Below are positions 55,535 to 64,000 of a stretch of 64,000 nucleotides of DNA, in pieces. Numbering within the stretch: position 1 is the first letter of the stretch; the number at the start of each line of letters is the position of its first letter. The stretch is from NCBI RefSeq assembly GCF_017306585.1, contig NZ_JAFKIC010000107.1:52938-116937 (forward strand), given 5' to 3'. Both the position numbers and the translations under genes were made by a program. This stretch comes from Mesorhizobium sp. (GTDB lineage: Bacteria > Pseudomonadota > Alphaproteobacteria > Rhizobiales > Rhizobiaceae). Below the pieces are notes generated by a model that worked only from the letters and a program-made list of their open reading frames with translations, did no database searches and had not been told where the DNA came from.

Positions 55535-55981
55535 ATGCTCAAGCAAGACCCGGATAACGCCAGATTCGGCCAACTCGTTATATCAGTCGCAAGGCTGTGG
55601 CGGCGCGCGGCCGACAAGGCGCTCGACGATTGCGGCCTGTCGCACGCCACCGCCATGCCGCTGGTGATGCTGTCGCGGCTGGGCGATCATCTGCGCCAGG
55701 GCGTGCTGGCCGACCATCTCGGCTTCGAAGGGCCGTCGCTGGTGCGCATCGTCGACCTGCTGGTCGAGGAGGGACTGGTGATACGCACCGAGGACGCCGC
55801 CGACCGGCGTGCCAAGATCCTCTCGCTGACCGATGCCGGGCGCAGCCGCGTGACCGAGATCGAGCGCCTGCTGGCGGTGCTGCGCGCCGATCTGCTGAGC
55901 GATGTCGGCGCCGACGAGCTGAAGGGCGCCGTGCTGCTGCTTGGCCGGCTGGAGGCGAAGCTGACGGAACCGGAAGGCTGA
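55535..55981 (+). CDS. MarR family transcriptional regulator
   Basis: A 148-residue winged-helix protein with the MarR layout: FGQLVISVARLWRRAADKAL (dimer helix), RLGDHLRQGVLADHLGFEGPSLVRIVDLLVEEGLV (HTH) and RTEDAADRRAKILSLTDAG (wing with D-R-R). Its divergent position to gcd across about 170 bp suggests control of the dehydrogenase. An imperfect repeat, CCTA-N5-TAGG, near 55515 could be its site. No strong ribosome site is visible. Confidence 0.87.
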   Translation: MLKQDPDNARFGQLVISVARLWRRAADKALDDCGLSHATAMPLVMLSRLGDHLRQGVLADHLGFEGPSLVRIVDLLVEEGLVIRTEDAADRRAKILSLTDAGRSRVTEIERLLAVLRADLLSDVGADELKGAVLLLGRLEAKLTEPEG

Positions 55982-55991
55982 CGCCAGCCTC

Positions 55992-57383
55992 TCAGGCCAG
56001 TGGCTTCAGCTCCTGGGCGATGGTGACCAGCAGTTCCGAGACGGTGGGATGGATGTGGACGGCGCGCGCCAGCGTGTCGACCGGCGCCTTGGCGTACATG
56101 AGGTCGAGCACGCCATGCACCGCCTCGTCGCCGCCCGGGCCGAGCACCGCGCAGCCGAGGATTTCCCTGGTATCGGCGTCGACCACGATCTTCATGAAGC
56201 CCTGTGTCTCGCCTTTCTCGACAGCGCGCCCGACGCGGGTCATCGGCCGCTGGCCAACCAGCGCGCGACGCCCCGATTTCTTCGCTGCCGCCTCGGTCAT
56301 GCCGCAGCGGCCGAGCGGGGGATCGATGAAAAGCCCGTAGGTTTCGATACGGTCGCTGACCTTGCGATCATTATTGTTAAGCAGGTTGGCGGCGACGATC
56401 TCATAGTCGTTGTAGGAGGTGTGGGTGAAGGCGCCCTTGCCGTTGCAGTCGCCCATGGCCCAGATGCCGGGCACGCTGGTGCGCAGCTGGTCGTCGACGA
56501 TGACGAAGCCGCGCTTGTCGACTTCGACGCCGGCTCTGTCGAGGCCGAGATCGTCGGTGTTGGGGGTGCGCCCCAGTGCCAGCAGCACGTGCGAGCCGAC
56601 CGCCGCCGGCTTGCCGGCCGAGAAGGTCACGGCGATGTCGTTGCCTGACTTGGCGAAGCCGATGTCGTCGGCGCCGACATGGACGGTGATGCCTTCGTTT
56701 TCGAGGATCGAGAGGATGGCGGCCGAGACGTCCTCGTCCTCGCGGCCGGTCAGGCGCGGGCTCTTTTCGATGACGGTGACGTCCGAGCCGAAGCGGCGGA
56801 ACATCTGCGCGAACTCGAGCGAGATGTAGCTGCCGCCGACGACGACCAGGTGGCGCGGCAGGACGTCGAGGTCCATCATCGAGGAATTGGTCAGGTAGTC
56901 GATGTCGTGGATGCCGGGCAGCTCCGGCACCGAGGCGCGGCCGCCGGTGTTGAGGAAAATCTTTTCGGCGGTCAGAAGGTCGTCGCCGACACGCACCGTG
57001 TTGGCGCTTTCGAAGCGCGCGTGGCCGCGATAGAGAGTGCAGCCCTTCATGCCGGCGATCCATGTCTCCAGATTGCCGCGCGCGTCGTTGGTGACCTTGT
57101 CCTTGCGCGCCTTGATCCTTGCATAGTCGACGCCGACTGGTCCTGAGAAGGTCACGCCATAGTCGGCGGCGCGGCGGGCCAGATGCGCGGCATAGGCGCT
57201 GGCGACCATGGTCTTGGTCGGCATGCAGCCGGTGTTGACGCAGGTGCCGCCGACCAGCTTGCGCTCGATCAGCGCCACGCTCATGCCGGCATCGCTCAGC
57301 CGGCCGGCCAGCGACGGGCCGGCCTGTCCGGCGCCGATGACGATGGCGTCATAAGTTTTGGCGCTTGGGGTTTTCGCGCTCAT
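55992..57383 (-). CDS. FAD-dependent pyridine nucleotide-disulfide oxidoreductase
   Basis: A 463-residue flavoprotein of the lipoamide dehydrogenase/mercuric reductase superfamily from the ATG at 57383. FAD motif IVIGAGQAGPSLAG, redox-active disulfide GGTCVNTGCMPTK (residues about 42-54), NAD(P)H motif VVVGGSYISLEF, second FAD motif PGIWAMGDCN, and the C-terminal active-site His-Glu in VHIHPTVSELL. There is no heavy-metal-binding N-terminal domain, so it is not MerA as such; the true substrate is unknown. Its start overlaps the stop of the upstream DUF4126 gene by 4 nt, so the two are translationally coupled. Confidence 0.9.
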   Translation of the reverse strand: MSAKTPSAKTYDAIVIGAGQAGPSLAGRLSDAGMSVALIERKLVGGTCVNTGCMPTKTMVASAYAAHLARRAADYGVTFSGPVGVDYARIKARKDKVTNDARGNLETWIAGMKGCTLYRGHARFESANTVRVGDDLLTAEKIFLNTGGRASVPELPGIHDIDYLTNSSMMDLDVLPRHLVVVGGSYISLEFAQMFRRFGSDVTVIEKSPRLTGREDEDVSAAILSILENEGITVHVGADDIGFAKSGNDIAVTFSAGKPAAVGSHVLLALGRTPNTDDLGLDRAGVEVDKRGFVIVDDQLRTSVPGIWAMGDCNGKGAFTHTSYNDYEIVAANLLNNNDRKVSDRIETYGLFIDPPLGRCGMTEAAAKKSGRRALVGQRPMTRVGRAVEKGETQGFMKIVVDADTREILGCAVLGPGGDEAVHGVLDLMYAKAPVDTLARAVHIHPTVSELLVTIAQELKPLA

Positions 57384-57841
57384 GCCACCGCCGCCACGAT
57401 CAGCAGGGCGCCGACGATGGCGACGACGTCCTCGATCAGGGCTGCCGGCAGGTCCTTGCCGAAAGCGGCGGCCAGCCGGCCACGCACCTCGGCGCCGCCC
57501 AGCGTGCCGATCACTGCGCCGATGATGCCGGCGATCAGGCAGATGACGGTGGCGCCGCCGGCCGCGCCGATCACCGCGCCGGTCAAGGCGCCCAGGACGA
57601 TGCGGGCGCCGAACTGCTGCGGCACCTTGCGGCTCGGCGTCGACGGCAGCTGGTCGGTGATGAGCTCGACGATGGCGAGGATGGTGAAGATGCCGACGGC
57701 GGCCCAATGGCCCATGAAACTGGCCCAGGTGCCGGCGACAGGCAGCCAGCCGAGATAGGCGCCCCAGGCGACGGCCGCCGGCGCGGTCATGGCGCGAAGA
57801 CCAGCAATGACGCCGATCAGAAGTGCTAAGAGATAGAGCAT
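57380..57841 (-). CDS. DUF4126 membrane protein
   Basis: A 153-residue membrane protein from the ATG at 57841; the longer open frame crosses the promoter. Repeated hydrophobic, glycine-rich helices run throughout (YLLALLIGVIAGLRAMTAPAAVAWGAYLG, then LGALTGAVIGAAGGATVICLIAGIIGAVIG, and VVAIVGALLIVAAVA). This is the DUF4126 pattern. Its function is unknown. It is the first gene of a two-gene unit with the FAD oxidoreductase (ATGA overlap). Confidence 0.85.
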   Translation of the reverse strand: MLYLLALLIGVIAGLRAMTAPAAVAWGAYLGWLPVAGTWASFMGHWAAVGIFTILAIVELITDQLPSTPSRKVPQQFGARIVLGALTGAVIGAAGGATVICLIAGIIGAVIGTLGGAEVRGRLAAAFGKDLPAALIEDVVAIVGALLIVAAVA

Positions 57842-57981
57842 GTTGATCCCCCTCGATCCCGGGCCTGAACGCCCTGCAACCGGCAGGCTATCATAGGCCG
57901 TATATTTGGCCAGTACTTGCCACGGCGCTTTTCTGCTCGCCGTAACTGTGCTTTGGAATGACCCCGAACGGAGGCATTGCC

Positions 57982-58539
57982 ATGGCTGAGAGCGAGCGCG
58001 CGAAAATGGCGGCCGGCGAATGGTATACCTGCCTCGATGAAGAGCTCGAGACGCTTCGCGGTGTGGCCGCGGATGCCGTGTTCGAGCACAACACGCTGCC
58101 GCCAAAACAGCGCGGCAATCTCGGCCCGGGCCTGCGGGCACTGCTCGGCGGCGTCGGCGAGGGCGCCCGCATCGAAGCGCAATTCCACTGCGCCTATGGC
58201 TTCAACATCTTTCTCGGCGATGGGGTCTTCCTCAATGCCGGCTGCACCATCCTCGACACGGCAAGTGTGCGGATCGGCAAGGGGACGCTGCTCGGCCCCA
58301 ATGTGCAGATCTATTGCGCCGAGCATCACAGGCAAGCCGCAGGGCGGCAGGCCGGGCTGGAGATAGCGAGGTCGGTCGAGATCGGCGCCCATGCCTGGAT
58401 CGGCGGCGGCGCCATCATCCTCGGCGGCGTCAGCATCGGCGAGGGCGCCATCGTCGGCGCCGGCGCGGTGGTGACGCGGGACGTGGCCGCCAACACGACC
58501 GTGGTCGGCAATCCGGCGCGGGCGGTCAAGCGGAGCTGA
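57982..58539 (+). CDS. Sugar O-acetyltransferase, NodL/LacA/maltose acetyltransferase type
   Basis: A 185-residue left-handed beta-helix acetyltransferase; CGGAGG fixes the ATG at 57982, and an ATG 24 nt earlier is less likely. The start ESERAKMAAGEWYTCLDEELE is the maltose-acetyltransferase N-terminal domain. Hexapeptide repeats follow (NIFLGDGVFLNAGCTILD, VRIGKGTLLGPNVQIY), with the catalytic histidine in CAEHHR, and ending VVTRDVAANTTVVGNPARAVK. It should acetylate a sugar hydroxyl from acetyl-CoA. NodL is in this family, but nothing here suggests a nodulation role. Confidence 0.9.
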   Translation: MAESERAKMAAGEWYTCLDEELETLRGVAADAVFEHNTLPPKQRGNLGPGLRALLGGVGEGARIEAQFHCAYGFNIFLGDGVFLNAGCTILDTASVRIGKGTLLGPNVQIYCAEHHRQAAGRQAGLEIARSVEIGAHAWIGGGAIILGGVSIGEGAIVGAGAVVTRDVAANTTVVGNPARAVKRS

Positions 58540-58555
58540 CTTCGCCACCCGGGAA

Positions 58556-59545
58556 TCAATAGGCCAGGGCGTGGCCCTCGCCATGATCGGCACGCCTCGA
58601 GAATTCGCGCCTGTATTGCGCGGGCGATGTCCTGAGACGCGCGGCAAAATGCTGGCGCAGCGAAGTGGCGCTGCCGAAGCCGGCTTCGAAGGCCACGACG
58701 TCCATCGATTTTTCCGTTGCCTCCAGCAACCGCCGCGCCAGTTCGATGCGCTGGCTGGTCAGCCAGTCGCCAAAACTGGTGCCGATCGATTTCTGGAAGC
58801 GGCGGGTGAAGGTGCGGCGGGTCAGGCCGGCGGCTTGCGCGACACTGTCGAGGCTGTGCGTTTCGCCGAGGCTGGCGCGAACCGCGTCGAGCGCCTGGGT
58901 GAAGCGATCGGCGTCAGCGCTTTTCGCCACCGGGCGCTCGATGAATTGTGCCTGCCCACCCTGACGATGGGGCGAGAGCACGACGTGGCGGGCGAGCCGC
59001 AATGCCGCCTCGGCGCCGTAGCGGGCGCGCACGATGTGCAGGCAGCAGTCCAGCCCGGCGGCGACGCCCGCCGAGGTGACGATGTCGCCATCGTCGACAT
59101 AGAGCACGTCGGCATCGACGGCGACGTCCGGGTGGAGCGCCTGCAACTGGTCCGTATAGGCCCAATGGGTGGTCGCCTTGCGTCCCGACAGAAGGCCGGC
59201 GGCGGCGATGGCGAAGGTGCCGAGGCACAGGCCGACGATCAGCGCGCCGCGCCGGTGCGCACGGCCAAGCGCGTCCCTGAATGGCGCGGCCAGAGGCGCC
59301 TCGAGATCCTTCCAGCTCGGGATGATAACGATATCGGCGTCGTCGAGCGCGGACAGGCCGTGCGGAACCAGGATGCTCAGCCCGGCATCCGTCTGGATCA
59401 ATCCTTCCTCGACCCCGCAGACGCGAAAGTCGAAGCGCGGCAGGCCGAGCCTCGTGCGGTCCGCGCCGAACACCAAGCAGGGAACGGAGAGGTGGAACGG
59501 GCTGATGCCGTCGAAGGCGAGCACGGCAATGATCGGAGCGGTCAT
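58556..59545 (-). CDS. GlxA-type AraC family regulator
   Basis: A 329-residue regulator. The N-terminal DJ-1/PfpI-like domain (about 1-180) starts IIAVLAFDGISPFHLSVPCLVFG and has GLCLGTFAIAAAGLLSGRKATTHW around the nucleophile-elbow cysteine. The C-terminal AraC domain (about 215-320) has two HTH motifs, HSLDSVAQAAGLTRRTFTRRFQKSIGTSFGDWL and SMDVVAFEAGFGSATSLRQHFAARL. The ATG at 59545 has AGGAA at 7 nt. It is divergent from the cysteine hydrolase gene and probably regulates it. Confidence 0.9.
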   Translation of the reverse strand: MTAPIIAVLAFDGISPFHLSVPCLVFGADRTRLGLPRFDFRVCGVEEGLIQTDAGLSILVPHGLSALDDADIVIIPSWKDLEAPLAAPFRDALGRAHRRGALIVGLCLGTFAIAAAGLLSGRKATTHWAYTDQLQALHPDVAVDADVLYVDDGDIVTSAGVAAGLDCCLHIVRARYGAEAALRLARHVVLSPHRQGGQAQFIERPVAKSADADRFTQALDAVRASLGETHSLDSVAQAAGLTRRTFTRRFQKSIGTSFGDWLTSQRIELARRLLEATEKSMDVVAFEAGFGSATSLRQHFAARLRTSPAQYRREFSRRADHGEGHALAY

Positions 59546-59672
59546 GGGCATTTCCTGGAGTGGATGCGGATTGTCCCAATTCTTTCGAATGATGTCAATC
59601 GGGCCACTTCTGGTAGTTCGGCAAGCAGCCTATTTTCGTAACATTCAATTCAAGCCCTGAGAGGAAAGCACC

Positions 59673-60317
59673 ATGTCCGACCCTGCCAACGCCACGCCAC
59701 GCCGGGCGCTGATCGTCATCGATGTCCAGAACGATTACGATGGCGGCAACCTCGCCATCCAGCATCCGCCGTTCCGTGACAGCGTCGTCAATGTGGCGCG
59801 CGCCATGGATGCGGCTTCCGCCGCCGGCATCAAGGTGGTGGTCGTCAAGCAGATGGCGCCCGAGACCTCGCCGATTTTCGCCAAAGGCAGCCATGGCGGC
59901 GAACTGCACCCCGAGATCGCGAAGCGTGGCCGTGACCACTATGTCGAGAAGATGCTGCCTTCCGCCTTCACCGGCACCGACCTGGAAGACTGGCTGCGCG
60001 CCAATGCCATCGATACGATCACGGTCGTCGGCTACATGACGCATAATTGCGACCTGTCGACCATCATCCACGCCGTGCATATGGGCTTCGCCGTCGAGTT
60101 CCTGTCGGATGCGACCGGCTCGGTGCCCTACGCCAACAGCGCCGGCTATGCTTCGGCCGAGGAAATCCACCGCGTGGTGACCATCATCCTGCAGTCGCGC
60201 TTCGCCGCCGTGGTCAAGACCGCCGAATGGATCGATGGCCTGGAGAGCGGCACGCTGCCGGAGCGCGATACGATCTATGGATCCAACCAGCGGGCGCTGG
60301 CGCGCACCGCGGCGTAG
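59673..60317 (+). CDS. Isochorismatase-family cysteine hydrolase
   Basis: A 214-residue hydrolase. The triad is visible: Asp in LIVIDVQNDY, Lys after the strand in IKVVVVKQM, and Cys in VVGYMTHNCDLSTI, followed by the family's FLSDATGS segment. Members hydrolyse amides or enol ethers (nicotinamidase, carbamoylsarcosine amidase, isochorismatase); the substrate here is open. GAGAGGAAAG precedes the ATG. It is paired divergently with a GlxA-type regulator. A strong bidirectional terminator lies between it and fhs. Confidence 0.9.
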   Translation: MSDPANATPRRALIVIDVQNDYDGGNLAIQHPPFRDSVVNVARAMDAASAAGIKVVVVKQMAPETSPIFAKGSHGGELHPEIAKRGRDHYVEKMLPSAFTGTDLEDWLRANAIDTITVVGYMTHNCDLSTIIHAVHMGFAVEFLSDATGSVPYANSAGYASAEEIHRVVTIILQSRFAAVVKTAEWIDGLESGTLPERDTIYGSNQRALARTAA

Positions 60318-60330
60318 GACGGTCCACAGA

Positions 60331-60360
60331 AAAGGGCGCCGCAGCGATGCGGCGCCCTTT
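60331..60360. terminator. Bidirectional terminator, cysteine hydrolase / fhs
   Basis: 12-bp perfect stem, AAAGGGCGCCGC and GCGGCGCCCTTT, with a 6-nt loop between the two convergent stops. The A-rich left and T-rich right sides let it work in both directions. Confidence 0.85.
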
Positions 60361-60381
60361 CTCGTTGGGACGGCAAAGGTC

Positions 60382-62061
60382 CTAGAACAGGCCTTCGATC
60401 TGGCCGGCCTCGTTGAGGAAGATCTTTTCCGAGGACGGCGCCTTGGGCAGGCCGGGCATGGTCATGACCTCGCCGCAGATGATGACGACGAAGCCGGCGC
60501 CCGCCGAAAGCCTGACCTCGCGCACCGGCACGGTGTGGCCGGTCGGCGCGCCGCGCAGGTTCGGGTCGGTCGAGAACGAGTACTGGGTCTTGGCCATGCA
60601 GACCGGCAGGTTGCCGTAGCCGGCGTCTTCCCAGGCCTTGAGCTGGTCGCGCACCGACTTGTCGGCGATCGCTTCCGAGCCGCGATAGATGCGCTGGACG
60701 ATGGTGTTGACCTTGTCGAACAGCGGCATCGCATCGGGGTAGAGCGGCGCGAACTGCGAGGCGCCGGATTCGGCAAGCGCCACCACCTTGTTGGCGAGGT
60801 CCTCGATGCCGGCCGAGCCGTTGGCCCAGTGCTTGCACAGGATCGCCTCTTCACCCATCGCGGCGACATAATCCTTGAGCGCCTGGATCTCGGCGTCGGT
60901 GTCGGAATAGAAGTGGTTGATGGCGACCACCGCCGGCACGCCGAACTGCTTCACGTTCTCGATGTGGCGGCCGAGATTGGCGCAGCCCTTCTTCACCGCC
61001 TCGATGTTTTCCTTGCCGAGGTCTTCCTTCTTGACGCCGCCATTCATCTTCATGGCGCGCACGGTGGCGACGATGACGGCGGCAGCCGGCTTGAGGCCCG
61101 CCTTGCGGCACTTGATGTCGAAGAATTTCTCGGCACCGAGGTCGGCGCCGAAGCCGGCTTCGGTGACGACATAGTCGGCGAGCTTGAGCGCCGTGGTGGT
61201 GGCGACGACCGAGTTGCAGCCATGCGCGATGTTGGCGAACGGGCCGCCATGCACGAAGGCCGGGTTGTTCTCCAGCGTCTGCACGAGGTTCGGCTGCATG
61301 GCGTCCTTGAGCAGCACGGCCATGGCGCCGTCGGCCTTGAGGTCGCGGGCATAGACCGGCGTCTTGTCGCGGCGGTAGGCGACGATGATGTCGCCGAGGC
61401 GCTTTTCGAGGTCCTTGAGGTCGGTGGCGAGGCAGAGGATCGCCATGACTTCCGAGGCGACGGTGATGTCGAAACCGGCCTCGCGCGGATAGCCGTTGGC
61501 GACGCCGCCGAGCGAGCAGATGATTTCGCGCAGCGCGCGGTCGTTCATGTCCATGACGCGGCGCCAGGCGACGCGGCGGGTGTCGATGCCGAGCTCATTG
61601 CCCCAGTAGATGTGGTTGTCGATCAGCGCCGACAGCAGATTGTGCGCGGTGGTGATGGCGTGGAAGTCGCCGGTGAAGTGGAGGTTCATGTCCTCCATCG
61701 GCACGACCTGCGCGTAGCCGCCGCCGGCGGCACCACCCTTGACGCCGAAATTCGGGCCGAGCGAGGCTTCGCGGATGCAGACGATCGCCTTCTTGCCGAT
61801 GCGGTTGAGACCGTCGCCTAGGCCGACGGTGGTGGTCGTCTTGCCTTCGCCGGCAGGGGTCGGGTTGATGGCGGTGACCAGGATCAGCTTGCCGTCCTTG
61901 TTGCCCTTCACCGATTTGATGAACTCGGCCGAGATCTTGGCCTTGTCGTGGCCATAGGGCAGCAGATGCTCGGTCGGAATGCCGATCTTCTGGCCGATCT
62001 CCTGGATCTGCTTTTTCTTGGCGGCGCGCGCGATCTCGATGTCGGACTTCACTTCGGCCAT
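60382..62061 (-). CDS. fhs: Formate--tetrahydrofolate ligase
   Basis: Makes 10-formyl-THF from formate, THF and ATP for one-carbon metabolism. The protein has 559 residues, the normal length. It has the P-loop-like [20 protein letters not shown] (about residue 66), [37 protein letters not shown], the conserved [11 protein letters not shown] and the C-terminal [19 protein letters not shown] precedes the ATG. A recognisable sigma-70 promoter lies about 80 bp upstream. Cytoplasmic. Confidence 0.97.
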   Translation of the reverse strand: MAEVKSDIEIARAAKKKQIQEIGQKIGIPTEHLLPYGHDKAKISAEFIKSVKGNKDGKLILVTAINPTPAGEGKTTTTVGLGDGLNRIGKKAIVCIREASLGPNFGVKGGAAGGGYAQVVPMEDMNLHFTGDFHAITTAHNLLSALIDNHIYWGNELGIDTRRVAWRRVMDMNDRALREIICSLGGVANGYPREAGFDITVASEVMAILCLATDLKDLEKRLGDIIVAYRRDKTPVYARDLKADGAMAVLLKDAMQPNLVQTLENNPAFVHGGPFANIAHGCNSVVATTTALKLADYVVTEAGFGADLGAEKFFDIKCRKAGLKPAAAVIVATVRAMKMNGGVKKEDLGKENIEAVKKGCANLGRHIENVKQFGVPAVVAINHFYSDTDAEIQALKDYVAAMGEEAILCKHWANGSAGIEDLANKVVALAESGASQFAPLYPDAMPLFDKVNTIVQRIYRGSEAIADKSVRDQLKAWEDAGYGNLPVCMAKTQYSFSTDPNLRGAPTGHTVPVREVRLSAGAGFVVIICGEVMTMPGLPKAPSSEKIFLNEAGQIEGLF

Positions 62062-62374
62062 GACGGCTTTCCTCTGGATTGGTCGGTGGAGGGGATGGGG
62101 TTGATGTCACTCGCAAGAAGGCTGGAACCGGACGCGCGGGCATCTAACCCTGTCGCTGCCGTGGCGTCAACTTTCATGCAACTATGTTTCCTATAGAGAA
62201 AATTCCTCTGCGGCCGGCCGACCGTTCCCCGGTTGTTTCCGGCTTCGCTTGCCGCGCCGTATAGAAGCCAGAGCAGGGGCGCTTCCGCCGTCTCAAAACA
62301 GCCGCACAATGCACGGAATGCGACAGAGGCCAGGGCGCAAATCCGCCATTTCCGGAGGTCGCAGCCGGCGGGCT
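62062..62374. other. Intergenic region upstream of fhs
   Basis: 313 bp. It contains the fhs promoter and, towards 62374, the untranslated end of the DUF2333 gene. No riboswitch-like conserved fold or RNA gene was recognised. Confidence 0.5.
62142..62170 (-). promoter_or_regulatory. fhs promoter
   Basis: Minus-strand TTGACG (62170-62165), a 17-bp spacer and TTAGAT (62147-62142), about 80 bp before the fhs ATG. Spacing and -35 are near ideal. Confidence 0.65.
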
Positions 62375-63493
62375 TTACTGCGTCAGCACGTTGCTGATTT
62401 CGACCATGTTGGAGCGCACCCGAAGCACGTAGAACCCCATCGTCGTCAGATGCGTCGGCAACAGCCAACCGTCCTCGCGGCCGTTGGCGATGATGAAGGG
62501 CTGGATCTTCAGCGCCGAGACGAATTGCGCGTCCATCGTGTCCCACAGGCTCTGCAGGTGTTTTTCCTTGATGACGTCCTCGAAGTCCGCTTCGGCGCCC
62601 TTCATCAGCCCGTAATAGGCGTAGAGCTGGCCATAGGCGAACCAGTAGCGGTCGTCGGCACGAAAATCGAACCAGCCGTCATTGTGGTTCTCGGCACGCT
62701 CCTTGAGGATGGCGGAGGTCGAGCCGATGTCGCTGGCGATGCGGTCGATATACTGCTTCAGATTGTCGGCGCGGGCGTCGAAGGTCGCCTGGCAGGTGGC
62801 GAGCCGGGCGTTGAACGAGCGCAGGTTGCTCATGGCGCGCCGATACATGCTGGGCGTCGTCGCGGTCATGCCGTTGCGGCTGATGTACCAGATGGACTCG
62901 TCGTATTGCAGCTGTCCGCGCGCGTCCTGGAGATTGGTGTCGATCTGCGAGGTGGTGCGTACGCGGCCAAGGTTGTCGGCAAGCTCGGTGGCGGTGCGCC
63001 GCACTGCCTGGTTGATGCCGCGCTGGAACGAAGCCTTGTTGTCCATCCAGGGCGTGTCGTCCCAGGTGATGCCGAACAGCCCTAGCTTGTACAGGATCAT
63101 CGAGGAAACCCAGGCGTTCTGATTGACGTTGAAGTCGATCAGATCGGCCGCCGTCTGGGCGATCGCCGAGTTGCCGCAGGTCTTGGCCGTATCGGTGCCG
63201 GTGCCCGCCGCGACCTGCTCGCCTGCTGAAACGTTGCGCTTCTCGAAGCTGTAGGTGTCGGGATAGTTCGGGTCGAATTTGTTCCACCACTGGGTGGCGT
63301 AGAAGAAGTTGGCGTAAAGGCCGATCAGCACCAGCACGGCGAGGCCGACCACCGCCTTGAGGATCCAGCCGCGCTGCGTGTACCAGCGCCCGGCCCACAT
63401 GAACGGCCACAGGAGGACGCCGATGAACAGGCCGATGCCGCGGCCGATCCACTGGAAAATCCTGGTGAAGAAGTTCACGATCGGATCGAGCAT
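62375..63493 (-). CDS. DUF2333 family membrane protein
   Basis: A 372-residue inner-membrane protein. Two N-terminal hydrophobic stretches (about residues 16-34 and 44-65, the second WILKAVVGLAVLVLIGLYANFFY) are followed by a large, mainly helical region with NVSAGEQVAAGTGTDTAKTCGNSAI, AWVSSMILYKLGLFGITWDDTPWMDNKASFQRG and, near the end, GREDGWLLPTHLTTMGFYVLRVRSNM. This matches DUF2333, a conserved envelope-associated family of unknown function. GAGGGGG precedes the start. It lies 104 bp downstream of the last, truncated gene on the same strand. Confidence 0.88.
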   Translation of the reverse strand: MLDPIVNFFTRIFQWIGRGIGLFIGVLLWPFMWAGRWYTQRGWILKAVVGLAVLVLIGLYANFFYATQWWNKFDPNYPDTYSFEKRNVSAGEQVAAGTGTDTAKTCGNSAIAQTAADLIDFNVNQNAWVSSMILYKLGLFGITWDDTPWMDNKASFQRGINQAVRRTATELADNLGRVRTTSQIDTNLQDARGQLQYDESIWYISRNGMTATTPSMYRRAMSNLRSFNARLATCQATFDARADNLKQYIDRIASDIGSTSAILKERAENHNDGWFDFRADDRYWFAYGQLYAYYGLMKGAEADFEDVIKEKHLQSLWDTMDAQFVSALKIQPFIIANGREDGWLLPTHLTTMGFYVLRVRSNMVEISNVLTQ

Positions 63494-63597
63494 GGCTGTG
63501 TCACCCCCTCAAGGCACGATGCCAAAAAGTTCCAGACTTTCTGGGCAACATCATGCGCTGAAACAATAGTTTGGAACGAAATGACAGTCATTTCGCC

Positions 63598-64000
63598 CTA
63601 GTCAGTCAGGCCGTAGAGGCGCGTGCGGAACGCCACCTTGTCCTTCAGATATGTGGTTTTCAGAACGTCCACAACATGCGATCGCCAGGCGTCGCTGAAG
63701 CCTTCGTAATCCTTGTAGAAGCCATCCTTGTTGAAGATGTAGCGCGAGACGAAGTCGCTCGGCACGAAATCCGAAATCAGCCGGTTGGTCAGCCAGGCGT
63801 CGGGGTGGCCAGGCTTGGCGCGGATCACCAGGAAGCGCAGGCGGGGGGGCACATCCTCGATCTTGAGCTGGCCGAACTGGGCGATCTCGCGCTTGGCCGC
63901 GTTGAGGAAGGGGAAACTGCCTTCGCTTGTGATCAGGTCGGCATGGCTCTGAATCCAGGTCTGCAGCCAGACCTTGTCGACGGTCGTCAGATTGCGGTTG
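63598..64000 (-). CDS. Conserved hypothetical protein, 3' part only (gene cut by window end)
   Basis: At least 134 codons of the C-terminal end, open without a stop to the window edge; the start is outside. The visible part reads TVDKVWLQTWIQSHADL, SFPFLNAAKREIAQFG, RLRFLVIRAKPGHPDAWLTN, and a tail with RYIFNKDGFYKDYEGFSDAW and VLKTTYLKDKVAFRTRLYG. I do not firmly recognise it. The tail vaguely recalls DUF6638-type proteins that accompany DUF2333 genes in this group. The GTG at 63852 is internal and not the start. Confidence 0.7.
   Translation of the reverse strand, partial: NRNLTTVDKVWLQTWIQSHADLITSEGSFPFLNAAKREIAQFGQLKIEDVPPRLRFLVIRAKPGHPDAWLTNRLISDFVPSDFVSRYIFNKDGFYKDYEGFSDAWRSHVVDVLKTTYLKDKVAFRTRLYGLTD

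Noticed and set aside
58020-58539. NodL-like acetyltransferase as evidence for a symbiosis island
   Set aside because: The protein equally fits general maltose/galactoside acetyltransferases. No nod box, other nod/nif/fix genes, or mobile-element traces occur in the window.
60235-61821. 528-codon plus-strand open frame opposite fhs
   Set aside because: Shadow of a highly conserved housekeeping gene. The protein text is H/R/D/G-rich and matches no domain.

Overview
The window is about 64 kb of GC-rich chromosome from an alphaproteobacterium of the order Rhizobiales, most probably Mesorhizobium or a close Phyllobacteriaceae relative. The basis is the CtrA/SciP/ChpT cell-cycle cluster, a fused TrpE-TrpG anthranilate synthase with a WWW-type leader peptide, an EipA (DUF1134) protein, FrcBCA-like sugar transporters with single-domain ATPases, and a NolR-like ArsR repressor. 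I see no phage, transposase, integrase, CRISPR array or rRNA. One tRNA (Met, CAU) is present.

Layout. (1) 0.3-9.5 kb: a sugar locus with two complete ABC importers (binding protein, permease, ATPase) flanking a divergent ROK repressor and an AraB-like FGGY kinase. Three of its promoter regions carry the same 16-bp inverted repeat (TGTwT-N6-AwrCA), which is probably the ROK operator. (2) 9.6-12.2 kb: tRNA-Met, a Gfo/Idh/MocA oxidoreductase and mnmA. (3) 12.4-19.4 kb: the cell-cycle block: sciP, a quinone-reductase/HxlR pair, fliJ, ctrA, an orphan receiver, chpT, eipA and a membrane-anchored coiled-coil protein. A cluster of GAnTC sites and CtrA-like boxes lies in the intergenic regions. (4) 19.5-26.9 kb: housekeeping and stress enzymes (SpoU methylase, ArsR, HugZ, SDR, GNAT, xi-class GST, Nudix, metallophosphoesterase) and a LuxR-type regulator. 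(5) 27-33.4 kb: an autotransporter, an anchored unknown, an alpha/beta hydrolase and a DNA-binding-like/TPR membrane protein. (6) 33.5-38 kb: leuA with its own leader peptide, and a divergent ATP-grasp/esterase/NTF2-like operon. (7) 38-46 kb: MFS pump and LysR, siderophore-interacting protein, a DsrE-SDR-monooxygenase run, an internally duplicated secreted protein and a DUF4272 protein. (8) 46-49.5 kb: CDF transporter and trpE(G) behind a trpL attenuator. (9) 49.5-64 kb: catabolic and one-carbon functions (PEP-mutase family, M14 deacylase, MFS, membrane PQQ glucose dehydrogenase with MarR, flavin disulfide reductase with DUF4126, NodL-like acetyltransferase, GlxA/cysteine hydrolase, fhs) and two envelope-associated unknowns, the last cut by the window edge.

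The most informative non-coding signals are two amino-acid leader peptides (trpL and leuL). Both seem to be translated from leaderless transcripts: in each, the only upstream in-frame ATG lies inside the -10 box, and the -10 box is exactly 7 nt from the start codon. No wholly new defence or mobile system was seen. The best candidates for undescribed biology are the ATP-grasp/COG4947-type esterase operon, the receiver between ctrA and chpT, the duplicated cysteine-rich secreted protein, the ROK operator set and a 118-nt fold-back element.
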